Source: DRWZ01 sp964601505 (GTDB lineage Bacteria; Calescibacteriota; Calescibacteriia; Calescibacteriales; Calescibacteriaceae). Taken from it: a stretch of DNA of 24,904 bases. The stretch covers positions 1 to 24,904 of the forward strand of contig CAZRNR010000030.1 of NCBI GenBank assembly GCA_964601505.1. The letters are read 5' to 3'. The notes under the pieces were generated by a model. It did not search any database. It was not told where the DNA came from and saw nothing but the letters and a program-made list of their open reading frames with translations. Numbering within the stretch: position 1 is the stretch's first letter; each line of letters begins with the position of its first letter. Shown in pieces: positions 1 through 8,252 of this stretch. A program made the position numbers and the translations under genes.

Positions 1-252
1 GCTGAGGCTCAAAGGAAGACAGAGGAGAGGCTAAATGAGCTTGCTGAGGCTCAGAGGAAGACAGAGGAAAGGATGGCCAAATTTGATGAGAGAATAACAA
101 ATCTTGAAGAAGCTATAAAACAACTTGCTGAGGCTCAAAGGAAGACAGAGGAGAGGCTAAATGAGCTTGCTGAGGCTCAGAAGAGGACTGAAGAGAGAAT
201 AAATGAACTTGCTGAGGCTCAAAGGAAGACTGAAATTGAGATACAGAACTTG
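1..252 (+). repeat. 42-bp in-frame coiled-coil repeat array with a 126-bp higher-order copy
   Basis: Units begin at 1, 43, 127, 169 and 211, each starting gctgaggctcа-like (GCT GAG GCT CA) and encoding a 14-residue, two-heptad block. The block 85-126 is a divergent unit of the same length. Bases 1-55 and 127-181 are identical, so a three-unit (126-bp) block appears to have been duplicated recently. All units keep frame. Confidence 0.85.
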
Positions 253-687
253 ATAAGATCACAAAATGAGATGAAGGAGGAGTTAAGATCTATCAGAAAG
301 GAACTTGGAGGACTTTCAAGGAGCTTTTCCTATGCTTTTGAGAATGAAGCTTTCAGAGCTCTACCTGCTTTCCTTGAAACAAACTTTGGTATAAAGCTAA
401 AAAGAAGGTTGATCAGGGAAGAGATAGGCGGTAAGGAGATAAACATCTTTGGAATAGGTGAAAAGGATGGTAAGGAGGTGATAGTTGTAGGTGAAGCTAA
501 GGTAAGGCTTGAGGAGATCAGAGAAGGAGTTTTTGAGGATTTAGATGATAAAGTAAATGCAGTAAGGCAGGAGTATGGTGAGAGTATGGAAATAATAAAG
601 ATTCTCATAACACATCATGCAACAAAGGGGTTTTTAAATATAGCAAGGCAGAAAGGAGTTATAGTTATTCAAAGCTTTGAATGGTAA
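1..687 (+). CDS. Coiled-coil PD-(D/E)XK nuclease-like protein (DUF3782-type), 5' partial
   Basis: The reading frame is open from base 1, so the start lies upstream; the ATG at 73 is internal. The N-terminal part (about 85 residues) is a heptad-patterned coiled coil built from a 14-residue unit of the form LAEAQRKTEERLNE. The C-terminal ~140 residues look like a PD-(D/E)XK nuclease fold: an EINIFG strand followed by a VVGEAK strand, giving the E-x-K half of the motif at E165/K167 (counting from base 1). The usual first acidic residue is Asn here, so activity is uncertain. Proteins with this layout are common accessory genes in thermophilic bacteria and archaea, often annotated DUF3782 or 'coiled-coil protein'. 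Their role is not established. There is no operon partner in view. Fold assignment is from motif memory only. Confidence 0.7.
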   Translation, partial: AEAQRKTEERLNELAEAQRKTEERMAKFDERITNLEEAIKQLAEAQRKTEERLNELAEAQKRTEERINELAEAQRKTEIEIQNLIRSQNEMKEELRSIRKELGGLSRSFSYAFENEAFRALPAFLETNFGIKLKRRLIREEIGGKEINIFGIGEKDGKEVIVVGEAKVRLEEIREGVFEDLDDKVNAVRQEYGESMEIIKILITHHATKGFLNIARQKGVIVIQSFEW

Positions 688-838
688 GATTTCCGAAGTT
701 GCAGGATATCAGTTCTTAGAAATATTCTGACATTTCTTACTGTAGCGGAACTCAGAGGCTTTCCAAAAGTTACTTAAAATAGTATAGAGAAGATTTAGTT
801 TTTATTTGAGATATAATTTAGTTTTGCAAAGAAGCAGA

Positions 839-865
839 CATGAATCATTTTACAACACATTCATG
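839..865 (+). terminator. Weak hairpin followed by a T run (possible terminator)
   Basis: CATGAAT at 839-845 and ATTCATG at 859-865 are perfect inverted 7-mers around a 13-nt loop, followed by CTTTTTG. The stem is short and AT-rich, so this is only a candidate end for the gene that stops at 687. It lies 64 bases before the next start. Confidence 0.25.
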
Positions 866-929
866 CTTTTTGTATCATAATTTATCAGGAAAGTTTGCTG
901 CGTTTTAATAAGAAACTAACTTATTCAAG

Positions 930-3062
930 ATGCAGAGTTTAATTGAAGTAACACAGTCCAAAGGTCTCAAGAATCCCCCTGAAGGTAAGAACTACCTTTA
1001 CTATGAGCAGAGCCTTTATTTGAAGCAACATCAGGATAATCCGGTTATGTGGTACCCATGGTGTAGGGAAGCTTTTGAGGCTGCTAAAGAACAGAACAAA
1101 CTTATATTCATCTCTATAGGATACTCAACGTGTCATTGGTGTCATGTAATGGAAAGGGAAAGTTTTTCTAATCCTGATATAGCGAAGCTTATGAACGAGG
1201 TTTTTGTATCTATAAAGATTGATAGGGAGGAAAGACCCGATCTTGACAGGATATTTATGCGTATATGTGAGATAACGTCGGGTAATTGTGGATGGCCTCT
1301 TAATTTGATTTTGACTCCAGATGGTCTTCCTATATTTGTTGCTACATATATACCTCCGGAAACTAGGCGGGGATTGATAGGTATGAAGGAACTAATCCAA
1401 AACATAAGAAAGCTTTGGGAGACGGAACGGGAAAGATGTATTTCTGTTGGAAATAAGATAATTTCGGCTCTGCTTGATGTAGAAAAGCAGATCTTAAAAA
1501 AGACTTCAGATGTTCAGATATCGCAGGAAATCCTGATATATGCTTTTGAGTCCATTAAAAGGCTCTTTGACCCTGAATTTGGAGGTTTTGGTGATAATAT
1601 GAAGTTCCCTAATCCTTCAGTTTTATATTTCCTTTTGAGATTTTATTCCAGAACTCGGAATAAGGAAGCCCTTGATATTTTAGAGAAGACGTTAGATGAG
1701 ATGAGATATGGTGGGATTTATGATCATATAGGCGGAGGCTTCCACAGGTATGCCGTTGAGAGAACTTGGACCATACCTCATTTTGAAAAGATGCTCTATG
1801 ACAATGCTCAACTTATTGAGATCTACTCCGAGGCTTACCAGCTTACAAAAAAGGAAATATATAAGCAAACTGTTTATCATACAATTGAATACATTCTTGA
1901 GAACCTTTTTGATAAGAATTCTAACCTTTTTTATATAGCTCAGGATGCGGAAAGTGAGGGAGAAGAAGGCAAGTATTACCTTTGGGAATACGATGAGATA
2001 AAGGAAATTTTAGGAGAAAACATTGAGGTATTTGCAAGGTATTTTGGTATATCGCCATACGGAAGTTCCTATATTCTGGGAAGGAAAAATGTACTCAGAA
2101 TATCTAACACACCCGATAAAATCATGCGGCTTTATAACTTAGGTCAGGAAGAATTTGATTGTTTGATTAAGAATTCTCTTCAGAAGCTTAAGGAAGCTAG
2201 AAGCAAGAGAGTTGCACCACATATAGATAAAAAGATCGCCGTTGATATCAATTCTCTTATGATAAAAGCACTTTCTAAAGCTTCCTTCATATTAAATGAC
2301 AGAGATGTTTTAGATATAGCAAAAAAATCTGCTGATTCTATATTGTCAATATTCAAGGAAAATGGATGGATTCCTCATGTAATCTACCAAGATGGTAGCA
2401 AGATAAATGGATTGCTTGATGATTATTCGTTTTTTGCAGAGGCTCTTTTAGAACTCTTTTTTGCTTCCCAAGAGATCGAATATCTTTTGGATGCTAAGCT
2501 TATAATTGATCTTATGATTTCGAGATTTTACAATGATGGAGCTTTTTTCAATCAACCGAGAAATTCGGATTTTGTTTTTGTAAGGCAAAAAGATGCTTCT
2601 GATTCGGCTGTTCCCTCAGGAAATTCTGTAGCTTTATCTGCTCTTTTAAAGATTTATTCGATAACTAATGATATTAACTACCTCAAAATTGCCGAATCAA
2701 CAATCCAAACATTTATCAATTCTGTTTTATCTTCTCCATTGTTTCATTCCTATTTCCTTTCTGCTATAGACCTTTATATTGGACAGAATTGCGAGATAGT
2801 TATATCTTCAAAAAACAAAGATGACATAGAAAGGTTTTTAGATGTTATAAGGGATATCTTTTTACCACAGAAAATGATCTTCGTCCTTACAGAAGAAAGC
2901 AGAAAAGAGTTTTCAAAGATCTCGGATTTTCTTGGAAACTTTCCAATATATGAAAAAGGTAAAGTTTGTATATGCTCTTCTTACGGATACTGTACAATTC
3001 CAACGGAGAATGTTGATGATCTTAAAAATACACTAAAAGATTTTGCATTGTATGTTCGTTAA
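930..3062 (+). CDS. DUF255 thioredoxin-fold / six-hairpin glycosidase-like protein (YyaL/SPATA20 family)
   Basis: This is a 710-residue protein of full family length. An N-terminal thioredoxin-like domain (about residues 25-160) carries the family hallmarks: a YLKQHQDNPVMWYPW segment and a redox-type C68-H-W-C71 motif, followed by a REERPDLD segment. The rest resembles the (alpha/alpha)6-barrel half typical of the family, including GGGFHRYAVERTWTIPHFEKM. The family is widespread, but its biochemical function is not firmly known; a role in protein thiol chemistry or sugar-related chemistry is inferred from the folds. No Shine-Dalgarno precedes the ATG at 930; a -10-like TAACTT lies 7 nt upstream. 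It converges on the SpoIID-like gene with a 46-bp gap and stands as a single gene. Confidence 0.9.
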   Translation: MQSLIEVTQSKGLKNPPEGKNYLYYEQSLYLKQHQDNPVMWYPWCREAFEAAKEQNKLIFISIGYSTCHWCHVMERESFSNPDIAKLMNEVFVSIKIDREERPDLDRIFMRICEITSGNCGWPLNLILTPDGLPIFVATYIPPETRRGLIGMKELIQNIRKLWETERERCISVGNKIISALLDVEKQILKKTSDVQISQEILIYAFESIKRLFDPEFGGFGDNMKFPNPSVLYFLLRFYSRTRNKEALDILEKTLDEMRYGGIYDHIGGGFHRYAVERTWTIPHFEKMLYDNAQLIEIYSEAYQLTKKEIYKQTVYHTIEYILENLFDKNSNLFYIAQDAESEGEEGKYYLWEYDEIKEILGENIEVFARYFGISPYGSSYILGRKNVLRISNTPDKIMRLYNLGQEEFDCLIKNSLQKLKEARSKRVAPHIDKKIAVDINSLMIKALSKASFILNDRDVLDIAKKSADSILSIFKENGWIPHVIYQDGSKINGLLDDYSFFAEALLELFFASQEIEYLLDAKLIIDLMISRFYNDGAFFNQPRNSDFVFVRQKDASDSAVPSGNSVALSALLKIYSITNDINYLKIAESTIQTFINSVLSSPLFHSYFLSAIDLYIGQNCEIVISSKNKDDIERFLDVIRDIFLPQKMIFVLTEESRKEFSKISDFLGNFPIYEKGKVCICSSYGYCTIPTENVDDLKNTLKDFALYVR

Positions 3063-3108
3063 AATTTTTCTCTGATTTCTGTTTTTTGCTTATTCATCTC
3101 TTAGGAGG

Positions 3109-3942
3109 TCAGTATATTTTTCTGATTTTTAGTTTTGGAAAATAGAATTTGAGAATTTCCTGCCATGAAAATCCTTCTTCTGCAAGTTTTTTAGCTCCCC
3201 ACTGACAGAGTCCTACACCATGTCCCCATCCTCTTCCATAAAACTCTATTTCTTCATCTGATATTTCAAACTCAAAGAAGTTGCTTGGAAGTATATCTCT
3301 TATATCCTTATAGTATAGAACGTACATTATATCTGTGAAAAAGAATTTTAGAATTCTTCCGGCAGAAGATTTTTCAACATATATTTCACCTGATTTGCTT
3401 GAGATTTCTATAATTTTGCCATATATCGGATCCTCGAATCTCTTTGCTAACTTTTTCAAAAGATTGATATTTATTTTTCTTTTCCAAAAGAATAACGGTG
3501 AGTCGTAGCACTTTGAACACTTTACAGAGATTATTTCTTTGAATCTTGTGTCTCCCCCCCACATTTCCCAAGCATTTTCTGTTCTACCTCCGCAGGTTGA
3601 ATGAAAAAATCCTGGAGCGATCGACCCGTCTTGAAATGTCAATACCCATCCAGCGGTTTCTCTTGAAAGTTCTGTTATCCTTTTAGAGTTTGTGCTTTTT
3701 TTCCATACTTGGTCCCTCGTGTCACTTTTGAGTTTCTTGCGTTCATTTTGGTGTATGTATAGAGCATAGGAGCGAGATACTACTGCTTGAGCTTTTATCA
3801 CCTCATCTGGCCAATTTTCTGATATCTCACCTTCTAATACCCCGGGAATGTATTCTTCTACATCGATCTCATAATCTTTACCATCTTTTTGAATAATTAA
3901 TTTCTTATCAAATAAGAATAAAAACGTTGCGAGAATTAACAT
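3109..3942 (-). CDS. SpoIID/LytB domain protein (peptidoglycan lytic transglycosylase-like)
   Basis: This 277-residue protein starts with a hydrophobic segment (residues 2-11), probably a signal or anchor. The SpoIID/LytB signatures follow. EISENWPDEVIKAQAVVSRSYAL contains the likely catalytic Glu (E39). FHSTCGGRTENAW and a later CSKC probably form the metal site seen in SpoIID structures. GRGWGHGVGLCQWGAKKLA is near the C-terminus. SpoIID cleaves glycan strands of peptide-stripped peptidoglycan; in non-sporulating Gram-negatives the domain is usually tied to cell-wall remodelling. No sporulation gene is nearby, so a sporulation role is not implied. There is no Shine-Dalgarno before the ATG at 3942; TATACA sits 6 nt upstream. 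Confidence 0.88.
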   Translation of the reverse strand: MLILATFLFLFDKKLIIQKDGKDYEIDVEEYIPGVLEGEISENWPDEVIKAQAVVSRSYALYIHQNERKKLKSDTRDQVWKKSTNSKRITELSRETAGWVLTFQDGSIAPGFFHSTCGGRTENAWEMWGGDTRFKEIISVKCSKCYDSPLFFWKRKININLLKKLAKRFEDPIYGKIIEISSKSGEIYVEKSSAGRILKFFFTDIMYVLYYKDIRDILPSNFFEFEISDEEIEFYGRGWGHGVGLCQWGAKKLAEEGFSWQEILKFYFPKLKIRKIY

Positions 3943-3948
3943 TTGTCT

Positions 3949-3954
3949 TGTATA
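3949..3954 (-). promoter_or_regulatory. -10-like element directly before the SpoIID-like start
   Basis: On the minus strand TATACA is followed by six bases (AGACAA) and then the ATG at 3942. No ribosome-binding site fits between them, so the transcript may begin at or next to the start codon. No convincing -35 is seen at normal spacing. Confidence 0.4.
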
Positions 3955-4270
3955 AAGAATTTTAAAAACACAGTGTTGTCAGTTTAGTTGGTGCGAATTA
4001 TAGGAAAATAGATTAGTGTGTTGGAATATAAACAAGAGATTATATCATCTTAAAATAACACGGAATTTTTGAATCATAAGGGGTTTGGGAAACAAGATAA
4101 GGAGACATGGGAATTTAATTTAGCTGGTGTAAGCGATGATCTTTTCCAAGATATTCTAAGATGAAATTGCTATTTTTGGCTCACACATAAGGTTTTATCT
4201 ATTTTTCTCTTTGTTTTGGCTTTTTGAAAACTTGCATAAAGCTGATATTATTGTTTTAATCTAAATTCTT
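3955..4270. other. Intergenic region between divergent genes
   Basis: About 320 bases without a credible ORF, tRNA or strong hairpin. It must hold the promoters of the SpoIID-like gene (minus) and transketolase (plus). For transketolase a TTGCAT (4232-4237), 17-nt spacer, TTTAAT (4255-4260) pair is a plausible promoter ending 10 nt before the ATG. Confidence 0.5.
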
Positions 4271-6274
4271 ATGACTGAGCAGATATCTTATGATCTCTTG
4301 CGTCAGATATCAGACACGATAAAGATTCTTTCTATAGATATGGTGGAGCGTGCGAAATCCGGTCATCCAGGTGCTCCCATGGGGCTGAGTGATATAGCTG
4401 CGGTTTTATGGAGCAAATTTATAAAGGTTTGCCCTGAAAAACCAAGGTGGCAAAATAGAGATAGATTTATTTTGTCTGCTGGACACGCAAGTGCTCTCTT
4501 ATATTCCGTTCTTCATCTTGCTGGCTTTGATATAAAAAAAGAAGATCTTATGAACTTCAGACAATGGGCAAGTAAAACCCCAGGGCATCCTGAGTATAAC
4601 CCGGATCTTGGTATAGAGACTACCACTGGACCACTTGGGCAAGGATTTTCTGTAGGTGTCGGTATGGCTATAGCCCAAAAAATAATGAAGGAAATTTTCA
4701 ATAAAGATGAGTTCAAGATAGTTGATCACTACATATACGGAATTGTGAGTGATGGAGACCTTATGGAAGGTATATCATATGAATCAGCCTCAATTGCTGG
4801 ACATCTTGGACTCGGTGAGATAATATACATATATGATTCAAACCGAATAACAATAGATGGTCCTACCAGTATAACATTTTCTGACGATATAAGGAAAAGA
4901 TTTGAGAGCGTCAATTGGCATGTTCTTGAAATAGATGGACATGATTTCAGAATGATTGAGGATGCGATTGAGGAGGCAAGAAACGAAAGAACAAAACCAT
5001 CTTTGATCATCGCACATACGAAAATAGGTAAAGATAGTCCAACAAAAGAAAGTACAAATAAGTGTCATGGAGCTCCTCTTGGAGAAATTGAGGTGAGAGC
5101 TGTTAAGCAAAAACTAGGATGGACTCTTGAACCTTTTGAGGTCCCGGAATCTGTAAGAACATTCTTTGATATGAAAAGAAAGAAATGGAAACAAGAGTAT
5201 GATAAATGGGAAAAAGGACTTATGATGTTTGCTGAAAAGTATCCAAAGCTTTATGAAAAATGGAATCTTTATCTATCAAAAAATATCCCCAAGGAAATTT
5301 GGTCACTTATTCCAAAATATGAAGCTGGAAAGAAAATAGCAACGAGGATTGCATCAGAGGAATTCTTACAGATTTTGGCAGATAAGGTTGAAAACTTAGT
5401 TGGAGGATCTGCTGATCTTGCTGAATCTGTTAAAACGACTATGAAGAAGTATTCTTTCATTTCGCGTGATAATTTTTCAGGGCGTAATATTCATTTTGGT
5501 GTCAGAGAACATGCAATGGGTGGAATACTTAACGGTATATCCCTATATGGAGGCTTTATACCATACGGGGGAACATTCTTGGTTTTTTCTGATTATATGA
5601 GACCAGCTATAAGGATAGCATGCCTCACTGGAGCGAAGGTCATTTATCTTTTCTCACATGATAGTGTTTTTTTAGGTGAAGATGGTCCGACGCATCAACC
5701 CGTTGAGCATCTTACATCTTTGAGAGCTATACCTAACCTTGTTGTAATAAGACCTGCTGATGCAAATGAAGTCCCTTATGCTTGGTTAATTGCCCTTGAA
5801 CAAGACAGACCTACCGCTATAATACTCACAAGGCAGGAAGTGGAAGTTATAGATAGAAATAAATATTCAGATCCTTCTCTGATAACAAAAGGAGGATATC
5901 TGATCGGAAAGAATGGATCAAAACCCGATGTTCTTATTATATCCTCTGGTTCAGAAGTTTCCCTTTCTCTGAAGGTTCATGAAGAACTTGAAAAGATCGG
6001 AGTGAGATCTTGGGTTGTGAATTTAGCTTCTTGGGAAATCTTTGATGAGCAAGATTTGGAATATAGAAACTCGGTTATACCTCCCGATGTGAAAAAACGT
6101 GTAATTATAGAAGCTGGTTCTTCCTTTGGATTCGCAAAATACGGAGGGGAAAATCCACTTTATATTACCGTTAATAATTTTGGATATTCCGCACCAGCTA
6201 AGGTTATTCAGGAAAAGCTTGGATTTACACCAAAAGATATATTGCAGAAAATAATAAATTATTTGAAATCATAG
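4271..6274 (+). CDS. tkt: Transketolase
   Basis: Thiamine-diphosphate enzyme that moves two-carbon ketol units between sugar phosphates in the non-oxidative pentose phosphate pathway (and the Calvin cycle if present). At 667 residues it is a normal full-length bacterial transketolase. SGHPGAPMG (H32) and GHASALLYS (H72) are the N-terminal sugar/ThDP-contacting segments. The ThDP/metal motif is DGDLMEG (161-167) with N191 in YDSNRITIDG. The catalytic Glu that activates ThDP is E413 in FGVREHAMGG, and FSHDSVFLGEDGPTHQPVEHL is also present. The C-terminal domain is complete. No Shine-Dalgarno is visible before the ATG. It is a single gene followed by 179 bases that contain the cox promoter. Confidence 0.97.
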   Translation: MTEQISYDLLRQISDTIKILSIDMVERAKSGHPGAPMGLSDIAAVLWSKFIKVCPEKPRWQNRDRFILSAGHASALLYSVLHLAGFDIKKEDLMNFRQWASKTPGHPEYNPDLGIETTTGPLGQGFSVGVGMAIAQKIMKEIFNKDEFKIVDHYIYGIVSDGDLMEGISYESASIAGHLGLGEIIYIYDSNRITIDGPTSITFSDDIRKRFESVNWHVLEIDGHDFRMIEDAIEEARNERTKPSLIIAHTKIGKDSPTKESTNKCHGAPLGEIEVRAVKQKLGWTLEPFEVPESVRTFFDMKRKKWKQEYDKWEKGLMMFAEKYPKLYEKWNLYLSKNIPKEIWSLIPKYEAGKKIATRIASEEFLQILADKVENLVGGSADLAESVKTTMKKYSFISRDNFSGRNIHFGVREHAMGGILNGISLYGGFIPYGGTFLVFSDYMRPAIRIACLTGAKVIYLFSHDSVFLGEDGPTHQPVEHLTSLRAIPNLVVIRPADANEVPYAWLIALEQDRPTAIILTRQEVEVIDRNKYSDPSLITKGGYLIGKNGSKPDVLIISSGSEVSLSLKVHEELEKIGVRSWVVNLASWEIFDEQDLEYRNSVIPPDVKKRVIIEAGSSFGFAKYGGENPLYITVNNFGYSAPAKVIQEKLGFTPKDILQKIINYLKS

Positions 6275-6320
6275 AAAGGAAATGGATTTATTCCTGAAAA
6301 ATTACAGATCATTAAAAAAA

Positions 6321-6346
6321 CAATTTTATATAAAGCAATTTTATAT
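6321..6346 (+). repeat. 11-bp direct repeat, two copies
   Basis: CAATTTTATAT occurs at 6321-6331 and 6336-6346, in AT-rich sequence between tkt and the cox promoter. The significance is unclear and it may be chance. Confidence 0.4.
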
Positions 6347-6395
6347 TTTTTCATCTACTTGATACTTATCTTATGATTTTTGTCTTTTGCAATTT

Positions 6396-6423
6396 TTGAC
6401 TTTAGAGATTTATTTTTTATGAT
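6396..6423 (+). promoter_or_regulatory. Sigma70-type promoter of the cytochrome c oxidase operon
   Basis: TTGACT (6396-6401), a 16-base spacer and TATGAT (6418-6423) form the best -35/-10 pair in the window. Transcription would start near 6430, leaving a short leader with the Shine-Dalgarno GAGGTGG at 6440-6446, ahead of the ATG at 6454. Confidence 0.6.
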
Positions 6424-6453
6424 GATTGTTATTATTTGTGAGGTGGAATTCTG

Positions 6454-7536
6454 ATGAGATGGTTTTTGATCTCTTTGGTACTAGGAGGATTAGGGGTTTT
6501 GATTCCTATCTGGTATATTTCAGGCAGTGTCTCTCCTAAGTATAAAAAGTCAGTTGTTCAATATGATCCAATTACTGCAGAACTGGAGTATAGACAAGAA
6601 AAGGTTCAAGCTATAAAAGAAAAAATTAAGGATATAGAAGTTGATAAAAAGGTTCAAGAGATTTTAGATAAACTTGAAAAGCCTCAGTTGAAAGATCTGA
6701 ATAACAAGCTTCTAGAGGAACTTAAAAGTCTGGTCCCCACGGAACAGTTAAACGGTTTAGAAGCTTTGATTGAGGACCTAAGGATTGTCTGGGAACCAGA
6801 CCAAAGGAAAGTTGAAATTGGGAAGAACTATTATAAAAACTATTGTATGACATGTCATGGTTTTGAGGGAGATTCACTCCCAGTTACTCCAGAGGGATTA
6901 AGAGCTGATTTAGGTTATCCGATTTTTGCAAGGGATTTCACAGGGAAGTACCATAGGGATGGGAAGGTGGTTTTCAAATATGCCTCCTCATTTGCTGGAG
7001 AGATGGCGTCAGATAATGATCTCAAAAAGATAATAAAAGAGGGTCTTCCTGGAACTCCGATGCCTGGGTATCCATACCTTACAGATAGTGAGATTGATTA
7101 CATACTGGAGTATATAAAGTCATTAAACCATCGTTGGAAGTTTTATAAGGGACGAGAGAGGATGTATCCTACGCCCCCAACGGATCTTGATCAGAGAGTA
7201 GAAAGTGGTAGGCAGACTTTTCAGTCAATTTGTATTGCTTGTCATAGAAATCCAGAACAAGGTGAGGAGCCACTTGAGCAACCTCTTGCATGGTATAAAT
7301 TTGACAAGGATGGAAAGATATTGAAGGATGAATTCCAGACTGTAAGAGCAAGATATTTTGGAAAGGAGCCATTACGCAGGGGGGAGCCTGAGGAGATATT
7401 TGTAACTATACAGGAGGGAATAGCTGGTTCCACCATGACTCCATGGAGACATATTGGTGAAGAAAAAATATGGGATCTTGTTGCTTATGTAATTTACCTA
7501 CAACAACAAGGAGGAAATAGAAATGCTTCCCGTTGA
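6454..7536 (+). CDS. Membrane-anchored diheme cytochrome c with coiled-coil stalk
   Basis: This 360-residue protein opens the cox operon. An N-terminal hydrophobic segment (residues 3-24) is likely an uncleaved anchor. Residues ~35-115 are charged and helical with heptad-like spacing, resembling a stalk. Two class I-type cytochrome c domains follow. The first has C131-M-T-C134-H135 with a TPMPGYP Met-ligand region. The second has C260-I-A-C263-H264 with STMTPWRHIGE as its Met-ligand region. The likely role is to carry electrons from a quinol-oxidising complex to the CuA centre of CtaC on the outer face of the inner membrane. Its 3' end overlaps the start of ctaC by 14 bases, indicating translational coupling. 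The Shine-Dalgarno at 6440-6446 supports the start. Confidence 0.9.
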   Translation: MRWFLISLVLGGLGVLIPIWYISGSVSPKYKKSVVQYDPITAELEYRQEKVQAIKEKIKDIEVDKKVQEILDKLEKPQLKDLNNKLLEELKSLVPTEQLNGLEALIEDLRIVWEPDQRKVEIGKNYYKNYCMTCHGFEGDSLPVTPEGLRADLGYPIFARDFTGKYHRDGKVVFKYASSFAGEMASDNDLKKIIKEGLPGTPMPGYPYLTDSEIDYILEYIKSLNHRWKFYKGRERMYPTPPTDLDQRVESGRQTFQSICIACHRNPEQGEEPLEQPLAWYKFDKDGKILKDEFQTVRARYFGKEPLRRGEPEEIFVTIQEGIAGSTMTPWRHIGEEKIWDLVAYVIYLQQQGGNRNASR

Positions 7537-8245
7537 TATATCTTCGCATGGATATCTTGTGGATAGGGTTATAAAGATTGTCTTAATCGGGATTGTAATA
7601 ATAGGAATTTTTTCTTTTTCAGTACTCATATATATGCTTTGGGCTTTCAGAAGAACTAAAAATCCAAATCCTCTCCCAGATGTTCCTCCTCTCCTAAAAA
7701 AAGTTGTACTTATAGATTATGCGATGATAGTATTTGATATTTTGCTCCTTGTGATAAGTTCCTATGCATGGATTTTCTTTTTCGTGAGACCGGCTGACAA
7801 GATAAAACAAGAGATTGTTAGAAAAGGAGAAAACTATATTGATGTAAAAGCTATAGGAAGACAGTATTTCTGGACATTCCATTATCCTGGGAAGGATGGG
7901 AAATTCGGCACATCAGATGATTTTAAGCTTGGAAATCTTCTGGTTGTTCCTCAAAATTCTAATATTTTTGTTGAAGTAGAATCAAAAGATGTTCTTCATT
8001 CTTTTTTTGTTCCATCTGCTCGTATGAAGTATGATGCCATTCCGGGGAGAAAAACTCGGGTCTGGTTTAAACCTGTTCAAGTAGGAGAATACGAGATAGT
8101 TTGTGCTGAACTCTGTGGAGCTATGCACTATAATATGAAAGCTATACTAAAAGTTTTACCTCCTCAAGAGTATGAGGATTGGTTGAAAAATCCATTAAAA
8201 ATTGCCAAAGGTCAAGATTTATTTGATACATTGGTAAGGAGGTAG
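7523..8245 (+). CDS. ctaC: Cytochrome c oxidase subunit II
   Basis: This 240-residue subunit accepts electrons from cytochrome c through the binuclear CuA centre. Two transmembrane helices (about 17-42 and 64-90) precede the periplasmic cupredoxin domain. All CuA ligands are present: H159 in VLHSFF, then C194, E196, C198, H202 and M205 in CAELCGAMHYNM. An aromatic QYFWTFHYPG patch (the electron-entry tryptophan region) is also present. There is no covalent heme motif, so it is not a full caa3 subunit. The C-terminus ends AKGQDLFDTLVRR, which looks like the opening of a cytochrome c domain cut short before CxxCH. A GGAGG Shine-Dalgarno inside the upstream gene supports the ATG at 7523. Confidence 0.95.
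   Translation: MLPVDISSHGYLVDRVIKIVLIGIVIIGIFSFSVLIYMLWAFRRTKNPNPLPDVPPLLKKVVLIDYAMIVFDILLLVISSYAWIFFFVRPADKIKQEIVRKGENYIDVKAIGRQYFWTFHYPGKDGKFGTSDDFKLGNLLVVPQNSNIFVEVESKDVLHSFFVPSARMKYDAIPGRKTRVWFKPVQVGEYEIVCAELCGAMHYNMKAILKVLPPQEYEDWLKNPLKIAKGQDLFDTLVRR
8236..8243 (+). promoter_or_regulatory. Shine-Dalgarno that decides the ctaD start
   Basis: AAGGAGGT lies inside the last codons of ctaC. It is 9 nt from the ATG at 8253 but only 3 nt from the in-frame TTG at 8247, so ATG 8253 is the likelier start. Confidence 0.8.
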
Positions 8246-8252
8246 ATTGACA

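Noticed and set aside
863..874. CATTCATGCTTT shared with the region near 24632
   Set aside because: A 12-base match between two AT-rich intergenic regions with no further similarity; likely chance.
3104..3108. AGGAGGT on the plus strand between convergent genes
   Set aside because: No start codon or ORF follows on that strand; it lies at the 3' end of the minus-strand gene.
3109..3942. SpoIID-like gene as a sign of sporulation
   Set aside because: The domain is common in non-sporulating bacteria and no sporulation genes are nearby.
4748..4770. Transketolase ThDP motif reads SDGD rather than GDG-type
   Set aside because: Many bacterial transketolases have SDGDLMEG; the Asp and Asn metal ligands are intact.
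8247..8252. TTG at 8247 as the ctaD start
   Set aside because: It is only 3 nt from the Shine-Dalgarno, while ATG 8253 has normal spacing.
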